Source of the DNA: Agrypnia vestita
Taxonomy: Eukaryota > Arthropoda > Insecta > Trichoptera > Phryganeidae
NCBI GenBank assembly: GCA_016648135.1
Contig: JADDOH010000304.1
Coordinates: forward strand, 62,001-126,000
DNA length: 64,000 nucleotides
Direction: 5' to 3'
Shown in pieces: positions 22,346 to 33,745 of the stretch. The position numbers and the translations under genes are program-made. The notes beneath the pieces were generated by a model. It searched no databases, was not told where the DNA came from, and saw only the letters and a list, made by a program, of their open reading frames with translations. How positions within the stretch are numbered: the first letter of the stretch is position 1; each line of letters opens with the position of its first letter.

Positions 22346-22742
22346 CAATTGACATGAACGTATCAAGAATAACGCTCTTCCTCCAGTAGAGAACTGACGT
22401 AGCATTATATAAAATTAAACGAAGCACCTGCATTTTACAAGTGCTATTCATACGTTTAATATGCCAATAACGCTGCGATGTTGGACTATTGTATTTAAGA
22501 AGATTTATTTAAATACGGTGAACAAATAAGGGCGCGGGGTGGAATGGGTTGAAATACACTGTTAATTTAACAAGTCCATAATTAGAGATATTGTTCTTAT
22601 CGGACACATTGAGGACAATTCGTATAAAATTCATAATAAATCTATTGAAACTTTGTTGATCGTAAAAATCCCACCCCAGTACTTCGTGGTTTCTATATAC
22701 GAAATTAGCGACCCTTTTTTTAATAGAGGTGCACACACGGAA
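22346..22742. other. Intergenic DNA, no feature seen
   Basis: The frames at 22509-22775 (minus) and 22653-22937 (plus) overlap on opposite strands and run into the SINE. No domain was recognised. Confidence 0.35.
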
Positions 22743-22900
22743 TACTTGCCGCATCAATATTCTTACTATTTTCAAAATAAGCTAAACGCTTGTGCTATGA
22801 AAATAGGACTAACTTGCTGGGATCCTGGAATAGGGCTTAAACCATCAACGACCAGATCACTAAGCAAGCGTCATGACCATTACACCACCAAGCTCCTAGT
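22743..22900 (-). mobile_element. tRNA-derived SINE, family 1, copy 2
   Basis: On the minus strand the head GAGCTTGGTGGTGTAATGGT contains a good Pol III A-box-like match, and ATGGTTTAAGCCC resembles a B box. The body GGATCCCAGCAAGTTAGTCC and a tail-side CATCAATATTCT align with 11105-11265 along the full length. The plus frame 22653-22937 that crosses it is a chance frame. Confidence 0.72.
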
Positions 22901-23399
22901 AAATAATGTATCACTAGCTGTAACCAGTCAGAAGTGAAGTAATTATACATGTTTGAACTTCAGCTTATTTTCTCTTGGCGGTACATAAATCAAAAATATG
23001 TAATTGTTTTCTAATATAGAGATTTTTTATTTTTTAAATATTATTTTTTGTACAAAATATGTTAGGAATTTTTATTTATAATATTTTACAATGATTACAT
23101 TTTTGATAAATGTTGAAGAAAATTGCAGCTTGATACAGAGTGTTGTTATCTTCGTAGCGTTAGTAACGGACATCGTTACATAGAGAATAAGGTATTTTGA
23201 TTTTAAAAGTTCAATTTACTTTTTATTGCTTCCTTTCTTTTAACTCGTGGCATCTGCTTGCTTGCCGGCTTGCCGTCGAAAAAACTTTGGATCGATTTTT
23301 AACCCTTTTCCCGTGATCCAATCGAGCTGAAACATTGCAAGTAGACTCGTGGCGACGATCAAGAAGATTTATCAAATTTTCGTTAAAAAAAATAATAAT
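22901..23399. repeat. AT-rich DNA with two probable repeat pieces
   Basis: At 23150-23195 the sequence TAGCGTTAGTAACGGACATC and TCGTTACATAGAGAATA resembles pieces of 46487-46640. At 23320-23370 the sequence ATCCAATCGAGCTGAAACAT resembles motifs frequent in insect DNA transposons (recollection, not a match). No coding frame. Confidence 0.35.
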
Positions 23400-24369
23400 T
23401 ATAGTATAATTTCGGATGTTTAGAAATTTTAATGGTTTTTTTCAAATTGGAATCATTACAAAAGTTTGATTACTAGCAACGGCGCGGCGGCCCGATAACG
23501 TCGCGGAATATTCTCTAAATTTGAATTACTCCGTCGGTATACATAATAGTTACCTACTTCACTACGAATTTCGAAAATCTAAATTGACTGACAAATGTTT
23601 TTAGAATTTAATCTTCAAAGCATGAAGTGTCTTATCAAAGCTCAAAACATCAGACATTTTAGAAATATATTAAATTACTGTGAGTTTAGTGTTATGCTAT
23701 ATGTTTTAATTCGTCTTTAATTGTTGTTATATTTTACAAAGAAAGGGAGTACAATAAAAACTTGGTTTTTATGGGTTAGTTTTTTCGATTATTCACTCTT
23801 CAAAAAAGTGCTAAAATCTTTGATTAATTTCTACATAAACTGCTTTATAATTTAATCTGTTGCGGCAGTTAACAGAATGTGGGTTTCGCCTGTCGCATGA
23901 TCTTCGAAACGATACATTACATCATTTAATAATTTTAAGCATATCCATCATTGGATATTTGTAAGATGTTGCACCGTAGTACACCACTTCCTTTATATCA
24001 AATTTCTACATTTAAAAATAAATAAATAAATAAATATTAAATACTATGTTTTAAGTTAAAAAGAACTCCTAAGTAACTCATTTGATATCCTTTCTAAATA
24101 TAATAATGTAATTCAGTTTCACGTTAAACTCTTAAACTTAACTAACCGATGTAAATTACTGAAACAATCAAAATGTAATTATTTAATTAAATTTGTCACG
24201 ATTGCAATATTATAAACTTGTATAAATTTTGATATAAGAATTAAGGAGCACGTAAGATGTTTAAATAATAATAAATAAATATTCGGTATTTTCAAATCAA
24301 CTTTTGGAAACAAACCATTATATTAATTAATATCAATGAGGGTTTAGAAATATTATAGACAAAAAAAAA
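23400..24369. other. AT-rich DNA with (AAAT)n tail at 24008-24032
   Basis: An AAATAAATAAATAAATAAAT run at about 24008-24030 looks like the 3' tail of a truncated retroposon. No coding remnant was seen upstream. A small GC-rich spot is at 23475-23505. Confidence 0.4.
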
Positions 24370-24605
24370 CTATTAGATAAATTAGAAATTTTAGGAATTA
24401 GAAGAAGTGTTAATAGCAAATTAAATACTATAGATAATCAAATCCTTTTTGCAAATAGTTGCATTTTAAATTTATTTGTATATTAGTTTCTAATTAGTTA
24501 TTCAACTCCCATAGATTTATTTTTTATTTTTTTGTTGTCTTTATTAATCCTACGGAAGAGGCACCGAAACATGACGATTATTCAATAAATATAATTTTTT
24601 CTACA
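24370..24605 (+). mobile_element. Penelope-like element 3' end, copy 1
   Basis: It aligns with 29450-29720. Both carry AAATTAGAAATTTT followed by a decayed coding tail, then an AT-rich spacer and a motif (here ACGGAAGAGGCACCGAAACATG) followed by CAATAAAT. A GA-rich motif next to GAAAC.TG and AATAAAT matches the end organisation of Penelope-like elements. The coding remnant resembles the segment after the GIY-YIG endonuclease in that family (L..LEI.K..N...LN.Q). Assignment is by pattern only. Confidence 0.45.
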
Positions 24606-24734
24606 AAGTGTTTCTTTTTTATAAATAGTAAAAAATATATATTTAGTGCTCATTGTAAACGCGTTAAATAAATAATATAAAAATACTTTATTGAAACGGA
24701 AGGAAATAAATTTCGATACAGTTAGTAATTCAAA
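24606..24734. other. Short AT-rich spacer
   Basis: No feature seen. Confidence 0.4.
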
Positions 24735-25070
24735 TTAATTTCTCACATCTCATGCACAATCGCAGAGTAGTTCAGACACCGGCGAATACCTACCTCTTCT
24801 GGATCTGCTCCACAACACGAGACAGTTCCAGACTGTTCCCGCTAGACGCTGAATGGTGTTGATGTGTTTCGGCATTACAATTCACGGGAGCTCATAAAGT
24901 CGCCGGAAGTGAACGGATGAGCTGTCCCTGCGGAACCCGAGGAGTTGAAAGCTTTTGCAGCGGAGCGTCGTAAAAGCGATGGAACGACCATCGGAAGACG
25001 ATATCGATAGCTCCTCGCGCGGCATGGTCTCCGCGTCCGTCATTACCGTGGCTCTATGCGTTTGTTTGAC
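24735..25070. other. GC-richer non-coding island
   Basis: Balanced composition with CpGs, densest at 24895-25045. Stops occur in all frames, and no splice-bounded exon or domain was recognised. Confidence 0.35.
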
Positions 25071-26659
25071 CGTCTAATAAAACTTTACACTCGCCTTGCC
25101 AACTACACGATATTGGAATCTCGTTACAAATACTTATTAACGATCATTGGCGCAAGTGTGTCTGACTTGTGTACTACGCTCACCTTCGAAGATCTCATAC
25201 ATAGAGGCATTTTAAGAGAATTAACGCATAACTGGTTAGAAAATAGCATTAATTTATTTTATTTTGTTTATTTTTTAACTAGAATATTTTTAATTGGAAT
25301 ATTATGGATGTAACTACTGGTTTTTTTTTGTCTTTTGAAGACAATCGTTTCCCGATTAACAGAGGATAGATAGATGATAAAATCTTTGGGATTGGACGGG
25401 TCAAAAGGTATTCATGTTTTTTCTCAATGCTTTGGGGTTATACTAACAATCACATCCTGACCACTATATTACATAACACAGTTGGTACATTTCTTGGCAT
25501 AATTGTCAATTTTGATATTTGACACGTATCTCATTTCATACATTTTCGTGCTACATGCGATAAGTGCATCCTGTCTTTTTCTTCTCAGATATTATTACGG
25601 TATTGTTAACCTACTAATGGGATTATCTGCGCAGGCGAAATATTAAATAAAACACATTGTTTCAGATGTAAGTTTGTAGAACTCCATAATCACAAATATA
25701 AAAATAAAAATAATTGTTTTTTTAGTTCCTTATGAGGCCATAACGCGTCTCAGAAAAAGAAAAACGTAGAACATAAAAGACAATAGTTTTTTTTCCAGAA
25801 GGGTTATTCTAGTTCAATGGTTAATATTTTAAATTAGTAATTAAAAATTAATAATTACCAATCAAAAATATAGAAACAAACAATAAAAATGAATATACAT
25901 TATAATACATCCTTTTATACGATTTTTTGGTGTACACATGTGTGGAGGAATACCTCACGCATTATAAATACGAAAAATTGTAAAAATATTAATTTCAATA
26001 TGTAGAAACATTAACGATTATATATTTGGTAAATAGTTTATTTAAATTTTTTGGGCTATTAATAACAAGCATAACAAATATAAAACCAAAAAAAGTTTTT
26101 AATTCATTTAATGTTTCATAAAGTTTTATTACATATTTTTTTCTAGTCTATTAAAACTATAAAGGATGCATAAATTTTGTCGCTGTAGATCTTCAAATAG
26201 AGAATAACTCTTGCGCTATATAATTACAAAATAATACTCTTCATTTTATTTATTTTTTATCTAATCGCTTTATGTAAGTGTATTATATTATTTTACTTTT
26301 TTTTTTATTCAAGACAATAGTTTGTCAAATTCGTTAAATGAGTTAAAAGAAAAATGATATAGGTACCTATATCTCTCTATCGGTCTGGTGCAATAACAGC
26401 ACTGTATATCGAGAGTTTACTCGAAAATGGCATCCGATGATAAGATTTGATTCAATCCTTTTTCATATATTTACATCTCATAACACCTCTTTCCTCTCGT
26501 AGCATTTTATTAAAAATAATTGGCGTGATACGGATTAACTCCGAGTAGGATTTTGTAACTTGGGCTTTCTAGCATTTCCTATAATTCTATTGTAATAAAT
26601 TTTTCCTCGTTTGTCGAAATTAATTCATCAATGATAAATAGTTTTGTGGAAAATGTTTC
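25071..26659. other. Long AT-rich intergenic stretch, no feature seen
   Basis: The frame at 25056-25313 (85 codons) has no recognisable domain. Palindromic AT-rich strings (for example ATATAGGTACCTATAT at 26358-26373) are present, but no element was recognised. Confidence 0.4.
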
Positions 26660-27020
26660 GGTAAATCCCGGAGCACAACCTGCCGGCTCGGGGTAAATGG
26701 CGCAAAGACAGACGCTGTTCACGGGATTGCTCATCACATTACGGGGAAATATCACGTTTTATTTCAGCCGGACCGGGCGGGCGGGCGCCCCCCTCCTCCC
26801 CTATTTATGATCGGCAATAACGCCCCAAGAACAAGCGTTACCCGAACAAAGCCGAACAGAGTTATCGTTATATTTGCCGGGCAGCGGTAATATCGTTATT
26901 TTTAAGTGTCCATCCGGCAGCTGCGAGAATAAATACAAGTGAATTAACATTACGGTTTTAATGTTGCAGACGCGCGCGCGCACGGCGCCTAACTACGTTA
27001 CATGGGGATGCTAGCCGGCT
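26660..27020. other. GC-rich non-coding island
   Basis: CpG-rich at 26765-26800 and 26965-27000, with an ACGCGCGCGCGCACGG purine-pyrimidine alternation at about 26969-26984. It also contains AACAAAG, TTTATGA and CAGCTG strings, the kinds of sites bound by HMG-box, Caudal-type and bHLH factors. Candidate cis-regulatory module (inference only). Confidence 0.4.
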
Positions 27021-27535
27021 CCTACGTTTACGGGAGGGAAGGCTCTGCGGGTAATGATACGAGCGAACTAAATACGCCATTTTATTCTAAATACTCGTCT
27101 TACGAATTATGCTTAACGTTAAGCCTTATACTTACATATTTTAAATAAAAAATGATATTCGCGCTCGGCATTATAAATATAAATTGAGTCCCTAATATCA
27201 AAACTGGGTTCTGTTACTAAAACGAAGGTTTGAGCTTGGTACTTTTTTCGCAATATTGGAAAAAATTCGATTAAATCCATACAAACATTATACATGGCTC
27301 GCTTTTACAGGACGTACAAATTAACAATTGTATTTATATCAAATTTTCAATTATTAATTTGTATTTTTATTGTAATGTAATTTTTATTACGCTATTGTTT
27401 ACCCGACCTCAATGACCTTGTTAAGAAAGCGGCAACAATATTTTACACGATTGCACTAAAAACAGTATACGCCATAAATGAATTTCAAAAATATATCTTA
27501 TGCGAAAATTTTTCTCAAAATTAGGTATCTTATAA
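27021..27535. other. AT-rich intergenic DNA, left flank of the mariner
   Basis: No feature was recognised before the TA at 27536-27537. Confidence 0.45.
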
Positions 27536-27537
27536 TA

Positions 27538-27566
27538 TTAGGTCCTTACATATGAAATTGGCGTTT
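27538..27566 (+). repeat. Mariner 5' terminal inverted repeat
   Basis: These 29 bases are identical to the reverse complement of 28621-28649. After them the two ends diverge. This is the transposase binding site at the left end. Confidence 0.95.
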
Positions 27567-27725
27567 TGACGTACTGGCAAATTTGATCTCAAATATCTTC
27601 TCTTTGGTTAGGAATTCCAAATTCAAATTTATACAGCTATTTACTCATGTATTTGTGTTTTGAAAATTATAATTCATTTGTTTTTTCCTCAATTGTTTTT
27701 TTCTTTGCGTCACTCAGTTTACAAA

Positions 27726-28571
27726 ATGAAAAACTTGAAATATCGCGTTATTTACGAGTACGAGTTCCACCGTGGCACCAGTGCTGCAGAAACGGCTCGA
27801 AGGATTAATGATGTGTATGGCGACGCTGCCGCAAAAGAAAACACAGTGCGTTTTTGGTTCCAACGTTTTCGTTCTGGAAATTTCGACCTGCAGAACAAGC
27901 CCCGTGGACGGCCGGAGACCAAAGTTGATAATGAAGAATTGAAGGCTATTGTGGAAGCGGATCCATCGCAAACCACATCCGAGTTAGCTACAGGCTGCGG
28001 TGTTAGTGATAAAACTGTTTTAATCCACTTGAAGCAAATTGTTAAGGTGAAAAAGCTTGAAAGGTGGGTACCTCACGAATTGAGTGAAGCAAATCAACAA
28101 ACGCGAGTTACTTGTGAGCGTTTGGTGGACTAGTGCTGGTGTCGTTCACTACAGCTTTCTTAAATCTGGCCAGACGATTACGGCAGATGTCTAGTGTCAG
28201 CAACTGCAAACCATGATGGAAAAGCTAGCTGCTAAACAACCGAGGCTGGTTAATCGCTCTAGGCCCTGCTGCTTCATGATAACGCTAGACCACACACTGC
28301 ACAACAGACGGCTACCAAATTAGAGGAGCTTCAATTGGAATGTCTAAGACATCCACCGTACTCTCCGAACCTTGCCCCAACAGATTACCATTTTTTTCGA
28401 AATTTGGATAACTTCTTGCACAAGAAAAAATTCAACTCCAATGGGGCAGTCCAAACCGACTTCAAAGATTTTATTGATTCCCGTCCGAATGGTTTTTTTA
28501 GTAAAGGGATCGATGAACTACCTATGAGATGGCAAAAGTGCATGGATATCAATGGTACATACTTTGATTAA
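27726..28571 (+). pseudogene. Broken mariner transposase
   Basis: The first part (ATG 27726, about 135 codons) has the N-terminal helix-turn-helix region (YRVIYEYEFHRGTSAAETAR, RFWFQRFRSGN), the RGRP linker and HLKQIVKVKKLERWVPHEL, as in cecropia-type mariners and human Hsmar1. The chosen ATG begins KNLKYRVIYEYEF. A longer in-frame start at 27660 has no family support. At about 28131-28134 the sequence jumps to the AGVVHYSFLKSGQ region, so roughly 60-65 residues carrying the first catalytic Asp (CDEKW-type motif) are missing. The C-terminal part has a TAG in DV*CQQ and a one-base shift near 28262-28266. It then shows LLHDNARPH (Asp codon 28278-28280) and PYSPNLAPTDYHFF (Asp codon 28383-28385), exactly 34 residues apart. 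It cannot make active transposase. Confidence 0.93.
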
Positions 28572-28620
28572 ATAAATATATTATAATAAAAAAAAATCGG
28601 CTTTATGTTCCTCCCATACT

Positions 28621-28649
28621 AAACGCCAATTTCATATGTAAGGACCTAA
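28621..28649 (-). repeat. Mariner 3' terminal inverted repeat
   Basis: Reverse complement of 27538-27566 over 29 bases without mismatch, followed by the TA duplication at 28650-28651. Confidence 0.95.
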
Positions 28650-28651
28650 TA

Positions 28652-29059
28652 TATAGACTGTTCTGTTCCTATGTTATATGTTTCTGTTCTGTGAAATTGT
28701 GATTGACTTATGATAAGTACAGGGATCGCACCTTGCAAGTATGAGAGTAAGATTTGTTATATTATATTATATTGTTGCCTCCATTCCTTGAAAGTACAAA
28801 TCATTATTCATCAAGCACACCGAGATATCCACATTGGAAACGAGTAGCGAGTATTTAATCAGATCACAATGCCCCCTGTATTAAAAATCCTTCAAAGTCC
28901 TCAGCAAACGCAAAATCTACGTGACAGCCTGTCATAAAAATTCAAATTAAAAATGATATTCCGCCTTAAGAAAATAACACCCTCGATTCGCAAATATAAA
29001 ATTTCTTAAGGGAAGCCAATAAAAGCTCGTCGCCTATTCTTAGCCACCTCTCAGACAGA
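28652..29059. other. Intergenic DNA, right flank of the mariner
   Basis: Contains a short TTATATTATATTATATTG run near 28756. No other feature was seen. Confidence 0.4.
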
Positions 29060-29250
29060 ATCACCATCACTTAGGGGTGTTTACCCTTCCTGCCCCCGCC
29101 CGCCCGCGCCCTCAGACACCCGGCCCGCTCCTCAGCGAACTGACTGAATTAATTGACGGCGTGTCACATTTAATTACGTACATCATTAGGATTAGGTGTA
29201 CTACAGACTGAAGAGTAACTTTCCGTGGGGTATATATCTATGTGAGAAGG
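29060..29250. other. GC-rich patch followed by homeodomain-type AT cores
   Basis: A C-rich run (CCTGCCCCCGCCCGCCCGCG, about 29090-29110) is followed by GAATTAATTGACGG and TTTAATTACGTACATCATTA. The combination of CpG-rich DNA and AATTA cores suggests a conserved regulatory element (inference). Confidence 0.4.
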
Positions 29251-29449
29251 GGTGAGTGACGTCAATGGATGACTACGAATTTTGACCGATATTGAAATGT
29301 GTTTTTTAATATTTTGAAAATATTAAATGGAAAAAGAGGGATACTATTATTAACTTCTTCTTCAAATGTAGCAAATTTGTTTTGTGGTAACATAGTTATA
29401 ATTAATATAAATTATAAATAAGGGTTTACAAATTTTACATACAACTTAT

Positions 29450-29720
29450 ACAGAATCACAATTTGATAAATTAGAAATTTTGGAAATAAGAAAGAGTGTA
29501 AATAGTAATTTGAATATTATAAATAATCAGGTCCTTTCTGCAAATAGTTATCTTTTAAATTTATTTTCATATTAATTAGGTACTTTATATTATTATTTTC
29601 CATATATAACTTTTTAATATTTTGATCTATACTTCGATTTTTAAATATTATTTTTGTTTTCCTGATGAAGAAGAGATTGGCTTTGAAACATGTTGATTTT
29701 TTCAATAAATAAGTGGTTTA
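29450..29720 (+). mobile_element. Penelope-like element 3' end, copy 2
   Basis: A frame reads KLEILEIRKSVNSNLNIINN followed by QVLSANSYLLNLFSY and a stop at about 29573. This resembles the tail after the GIY-YIG endonuclease of Penelope-like elements. Downstream, CCTGATGAAGAAGAGATTGG and CTTTGAAACATG precede CAATAAAT at 29703. The whole block aligns with 24370-24605, and this copy is better preserved. Confidence 0.5.
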
Positions 29721-30554
29721 AAGAAAGTTAATTTATATTAATTATACTATTATTAAATTATAAATAATGCTTCTTTAGGCGTGTTTGGGGTAAAATTTTA
29801 ATATGCAAAAAAATGCGTGCGCATCATGCGATGGAAGTTTTCACACCGTGAAATTAGCCGTCAAAGAGATTAAAGTATGTATGGCTCTGTCTGTAGAATG
29901 GACAAAAGTGGAACCAACGACGCCATATTGGATACGTGTCAGCTGTCAGATTCTGTTATGTTGCGAGTTCTTGAGTGTATTAGTTTTTTTAGAACTTTTT
30001 AAAAAAAGGATTAAAAGTTGTATCCAGGAAATTATTTCTGATGAATTAATGAACTTCTGTAAGTATTATTAATGCATACGTCTTTTGATGAAAACGATCT
30101 CAACGTTCAAATTATGCCATTTGATTACGTTCATAAACGCATTATCGCTGCTATAAGTTAATGTTGCCATGCCGCAAACGTAAGTATTGGAAATTAAAGA
30201 AATAAACCTGAACCAATATATGAAATAGATAATATTTATATTTGCACAGAATGAACACATTAACTTATATGACGTTTGTTGACTGCCTCCATACCATTGT
30301 AATATGATATGCAGTGCTTACAACGAAAAGATAAGTAGCAGATGTAAACATGGATCACAAAAATTTTAATGTGCCTTAATTTATTTAGTGTATACCAAAG
30401 AAGTATAACTTCTAACGCGCGTTCATAAGTACATATTTTTAAATATATTTATAATATGGGATTGAATGCATAATACGTATAAGATTTATTGGCATTTGAA
30501 AATTTAATAATAGACGTATTAACATTTACTACACATTTTAAGTAATCTTAGATG
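29721..30554. other. AT-rich intergenic DNA, one unrecognised frame
   Basis: A frame of 89 codons at 29803-30072 (CASCDGSFHTVKLAVKEIK...) has two hydrophobic stretches but no domain that I recognise. The remainder holds nothing notable. Confidence 0.3.
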
Positions 30555-30630
30555 TTTAACATAGCAAAACTGGTAATAAAGTTCCCCGGATTCGAAAAGA
30601 TTCGGGATCGTATCCCGTTCTAGATATCAC
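30555..30630 (+). mobile_element. tRNA-like SINE head (A and B boxes)
   Basis: TAGCAAAACTGG at 30562-30573 matches the Pol III A-box consensus, and GGGATCGTATCCCG at 30604-30617 is B-box-like with the expected spacing. Downstream DNA is AT-rich. I did not find a second copy in the window, so SINE status rests on the tRNA-like head alone. Confidence 0.4.
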
Positions 30631-31264
30631 CTTAATATTTTTTTCGATAGAGATTTCTTCCGTTCATATATCTTTCTAATTTGTTTTTTTTTTTAATAAC
30701 GTTCATCAGTTTAATAACGTGTATCAAGGTTTTCTGATTTTTTAAACAGAATTTATTTATAATATTTTATAATAATATTTTGAAGAAATACTCAATCATA
30801 TTATTCTAGACCGTTTTATATTAGCAGGATACTAAATAGACGGGATGTGCGAATAAAATTTATATGAAAAATATCAAGACGTGATATCTCAAACTGTTTG
30901 TCAATCTGTCAAACGTCAAAACTGATGAAGTTTACAATATTGTATAATAGCGGTAAATACATGATTGTTATCCCGAAAATAAAGGGGATCGTTTGAAAAA
31001 TATACAATACGAAATATAAGGGTAAAAAATATGGTTAAACTATTATTTAAATGCAATTGCTAATCCACATGTCAGTGAACACGGGAAGTGCAAACAGGGT
31101 AACTCAAGCAGATTCGTTACATTAAAATTCCACTATTCTATGTGCGATAGTTGCGCTATATTTAAAAAAGTTCGTTCTCATTTTGCTTATAATTAATCGA
31201 ATGCTTGTATATTTTTAATACTTAAGAATAACAGAAACAAATGAAGGAAAATAATTCCTGGCAA
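30631..31264. other. AT-rich intergenic DNA, no feature seen
   Basis: No coding, repeat or RNA signal was recognised. Confidence 0.4.
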
Positions 31265-31446
31265 AATTAAATTTGCGGTCCAACCCCCTCAGCGAGAAGG
31301 ATGTCTTCAACCCTCCTCCCACCCCCTGCCATTGCTCCCTTGACAAGTGACAATTTGTCACTCAGTCAATCTGTCTGAGCCGGGAACCGAACCCGACTTC
31401 TTTATTCACTGCAGACTGATATACACTTAATACACTACTCGAGACT
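31265..31446 (-). mobile_element. Possible tRNA-derived SINE or tRNA relic
   Basis: On the minus strand GTCGGGTTCGGTTCCCGGC (31378-31396) is a near-perfect B box with flanking pairing bases. About 35 bases 5' of it, GAGTAGTGTATTAAGTG is A-box-like. Further downstream on the same strand is the palindrome AGTGACAATTTGTCACT (31346-31362). It does not fold as a canonical tRNA by inspection. Confidence 0.4.
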
Positions 31447-32539
31447 TCGTTTTTATAGCGTTCGAATTTATTTTCGCAAAGAATGAATTTTGTCTCCGCC
31501 TTGAAAATACCATTATATTGGATTGGATAAATTTATAAGGATTTTTTGCTGTATGATTGATGGAAATCTAAACGAATATAATATGCAGTTATTTCAATAT
31601 TTATTATACCACGGTATATATATACATATACACTGCTTTCTATTAGTCTATTATGAAATGGTCAAGATATGTGGAATATTTCTAATAAATAAAATATTTG
31701 TAATGGATTGTTTAAAGGTTCCGCACATTTTTAAATCGTCGGCATTGCTTCAAACAACAAGAATTTTAAAATTAATCCATTTAACGGAAAAACCCGAATG
31801 AATTTTCAGGACTATAGTGAAAGGGAAGAAAGAAGTGCTTATTAATTGGTCCCGACTCTCATAAGATTAGGAGGTGATGATGATGATTATATCAAAATGC
31901 CTACCAGGCAACCACCAGCTACTTTTTTATTCAATTTTCAACAATAATCCGAGAGTAAATATGATTTGCGAATAAAACATGATTTGTGAAAAGTGAACTT
32001 GAATTCTGTCGCCGATTGTTGTTAAATTATTATTTACGTCTCTGCTCGGTTCCTTAAGTATTAGAAATCGTAATATTCGGGATATAACCTGTTGATGCTC
32101 TTTTCCATTTTTCTTTGCAGCTGCTATTCGGAGAGTTGTTGCAATAGCATAATTGATCTGGTAAATCCATTGAATTTTAGATCGCCCTTTTCCTCTCTGC
32201 CCTATCTAGTCATCCTCCCTGCGGGTGATGCGTTAGAAAAATTGGAGAATGCGTCTCAGATCTCAGAGCGATGAGAAGTCGTTGACAATTTATCTCGGTC
32301 TAGTAAAAAGTACGATTTGTTTTTAGCGTAATAAATGTGATAATTAAGATTTGCGATAAGCAAAGTCAAAAACACCATTATGTTTCTGTTTTTTAGAACC
32401 ATCAGATGCCACTCTTACGCGAGCCAGCAATACGAGACGGCAATACATATAATTGACGTATTTGTCATTATCGATGTGTTTACATCGTACAACACAAGTA
32501 CTACGCCATAACCGTATCACATGATACGTTTAAAAATAA
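31447..32539. other. AT-rich DNA with a (GAT)n LINE-type tail near 31870
   Basis: The string AGGAGGTGATGATGATGATT at 31868-31887 resembles the (GAT)n tails of LINE insertions. No coding remnant was clear. The frame at 31523-31801 has no recognisable domain. Confidence 0.35.
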
Positions 32540-32880
32540 CGTAGTATTCATTGGACCTTTTGTCACATCTCTCAGGTCTTTAAATATCCCCTCGGAGTGT
32601 AGTATCCCCGGGGAATGGGGTATCACATCAACTGCGTAACAACAACGAACCTGGTATTTTGAACAATCACAAACACACACAGTCGCAATACGTCACGCGG
32701 TCCCAACAATCACAAGTGCCCGCGCCGCGTCACATAATTTTCCCGCCACAGCGCCACGGGACAATACAAAACTGTACAATAACGTGTCACAGGCCACTCG
32801 ACTTTTTATTTATTCCTCTAGCGGCAGTGGGAGCTCCATCATTCAATGGCCGGCAGCGGTACACCTGACCACTGGTTGCG
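32540..32880. other. GC-richer non-coding island
   Basis: It includes CCCCGGGGAATGGGGTATCA at about 32606-32625 and CpG-rich DNA at 32695-32770 and 32815-32870. No coding frame was recognised. Confidence 0.4.
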
Positions 32881-33590
32881 AAATGCGAACATTTAGTCAC
32901 TCTAGTCAATGAGACGGAAAAAATATTTTGATTGACACTTGATTGATGAAGTCGACCGCAATAAGTACACAATAATATTTTAAAAAATCATGATTTAGAT
33001 ATGATTAGAAAAAAATAATCAATAGAGCAAATTTGGTAATGCAGTACATCTATGTAATATAATAATACAAAAAGTGCTTACGCTTAGCTAAAAAACATTA
33101 TCTTTAAAAGACTCAATAAAAGAGACATGCAAATATTTTAGTTAACGTAAAGAAAATATGGATGTTGGGGATGGCGCAGACATTGGAATGGAAACATGTG
33201 GATAACTTTATAGACAAGAGTTGTCGATGAATTTTTTTAGTTTAGCACCAAATAGGCGTAATGTGATAATATATTTTTATGTAAATTGTCATGAAATATT
33301 TTTTTAATCATCAATTATATTTCAGTCAAAATGCAGTTGGAAAACGTATCGTTTATGCGCCATGTATCAAAATCATTTCAGATGGACCACTCACATCCAT
33401 TCTGTAATAAATCTAGAATTTACAAAGTATAAAATCACACAAAAAGGTTATTTTGACTGTTGTATCAATAATCATAATATCAATTGCAAAAAAATGTTAG
33501 AAACAAATTATGAAAATATTATAGATTGTGCAAATAAAATTAAATGAGGAAGGTCATATCACTCGATAATCAGAGATTAAACATTATCTT
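32881..33590. other. AT-rich intergenic DNA, no clear feature
   Basis: A 61-codon frame at 33362-33547 has no recognisable domain. Confidence 0.35.
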
Positions 33591-33594
33591 CCAG

Positions 33595-33745
33595 TGTTAC
33601 CTGATGAAAATAAATAGGCCAATGAAAACATCAAACTCTTTGGAAATAAGTGTGAGCGAATTAAAATGGACAGACAAAAATGAAAGACCTTTGTGAAGGC
33701 ATTCGTCCAGCGGTAGACAGGAAATGACTGATGATGATGACGAAA
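33595..33745 (+). mobile_element. Retroelement 3' end remnants with (GAT)n tail
   Basis: TTACCTGATGAAAATAAATA at about 33598 is reminiscent of the Penelope-like end at 29660. Further on, a frame reads DLCEGIRPAVDRK before (GATGAT)n at 33732-33741, a pattern common at LINE 3' ends (C.GIRPAVDR then GAT repeats). Probably two old, short remnants next to each other. Confidence 0.4.

Larger units (their letters stand above)
27538..28649 (+). mobile_element. Internally deleted mariner element (DD34D, cecropia/Hsmar1-like)
   Basis: Perfect 29-bp terminal inverted repeats starting TTAGGTCCTTACATATGAAA lie at 27538-27566 and 28621-28649, each flanked by a TA dinucleotide (27536-27537 and 28650-28651), the target-site duplication expected of Tc1/mariner elements. 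The interior carries a broken transposase on the plus strand. Total length is 1112 bp, shorter than the roughly 1.3 kb usual for mariners, consistent with an internal deletion in the transposase. The intact terminal repeats suggest recent insertion, and the copy could be mobilised in trans by a full-length relative. Confidence 0.95.

Noticed and set aside
22653..22937. 94-codon plus-strand frame as a gene
   Set aside because: Its second half lies in a SINE copy and the first half overlaps an opposite-strand frame.
27714..27976. Minus-strand frames within the mariner
   Set aside because: They are antisense shadows of the transposase N-terminal coding region.
31378..31446. Functional tRNA gene on the minus strand
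   Set aside because: The B box is good but the A box is weak and no cloverleaf is apparent.
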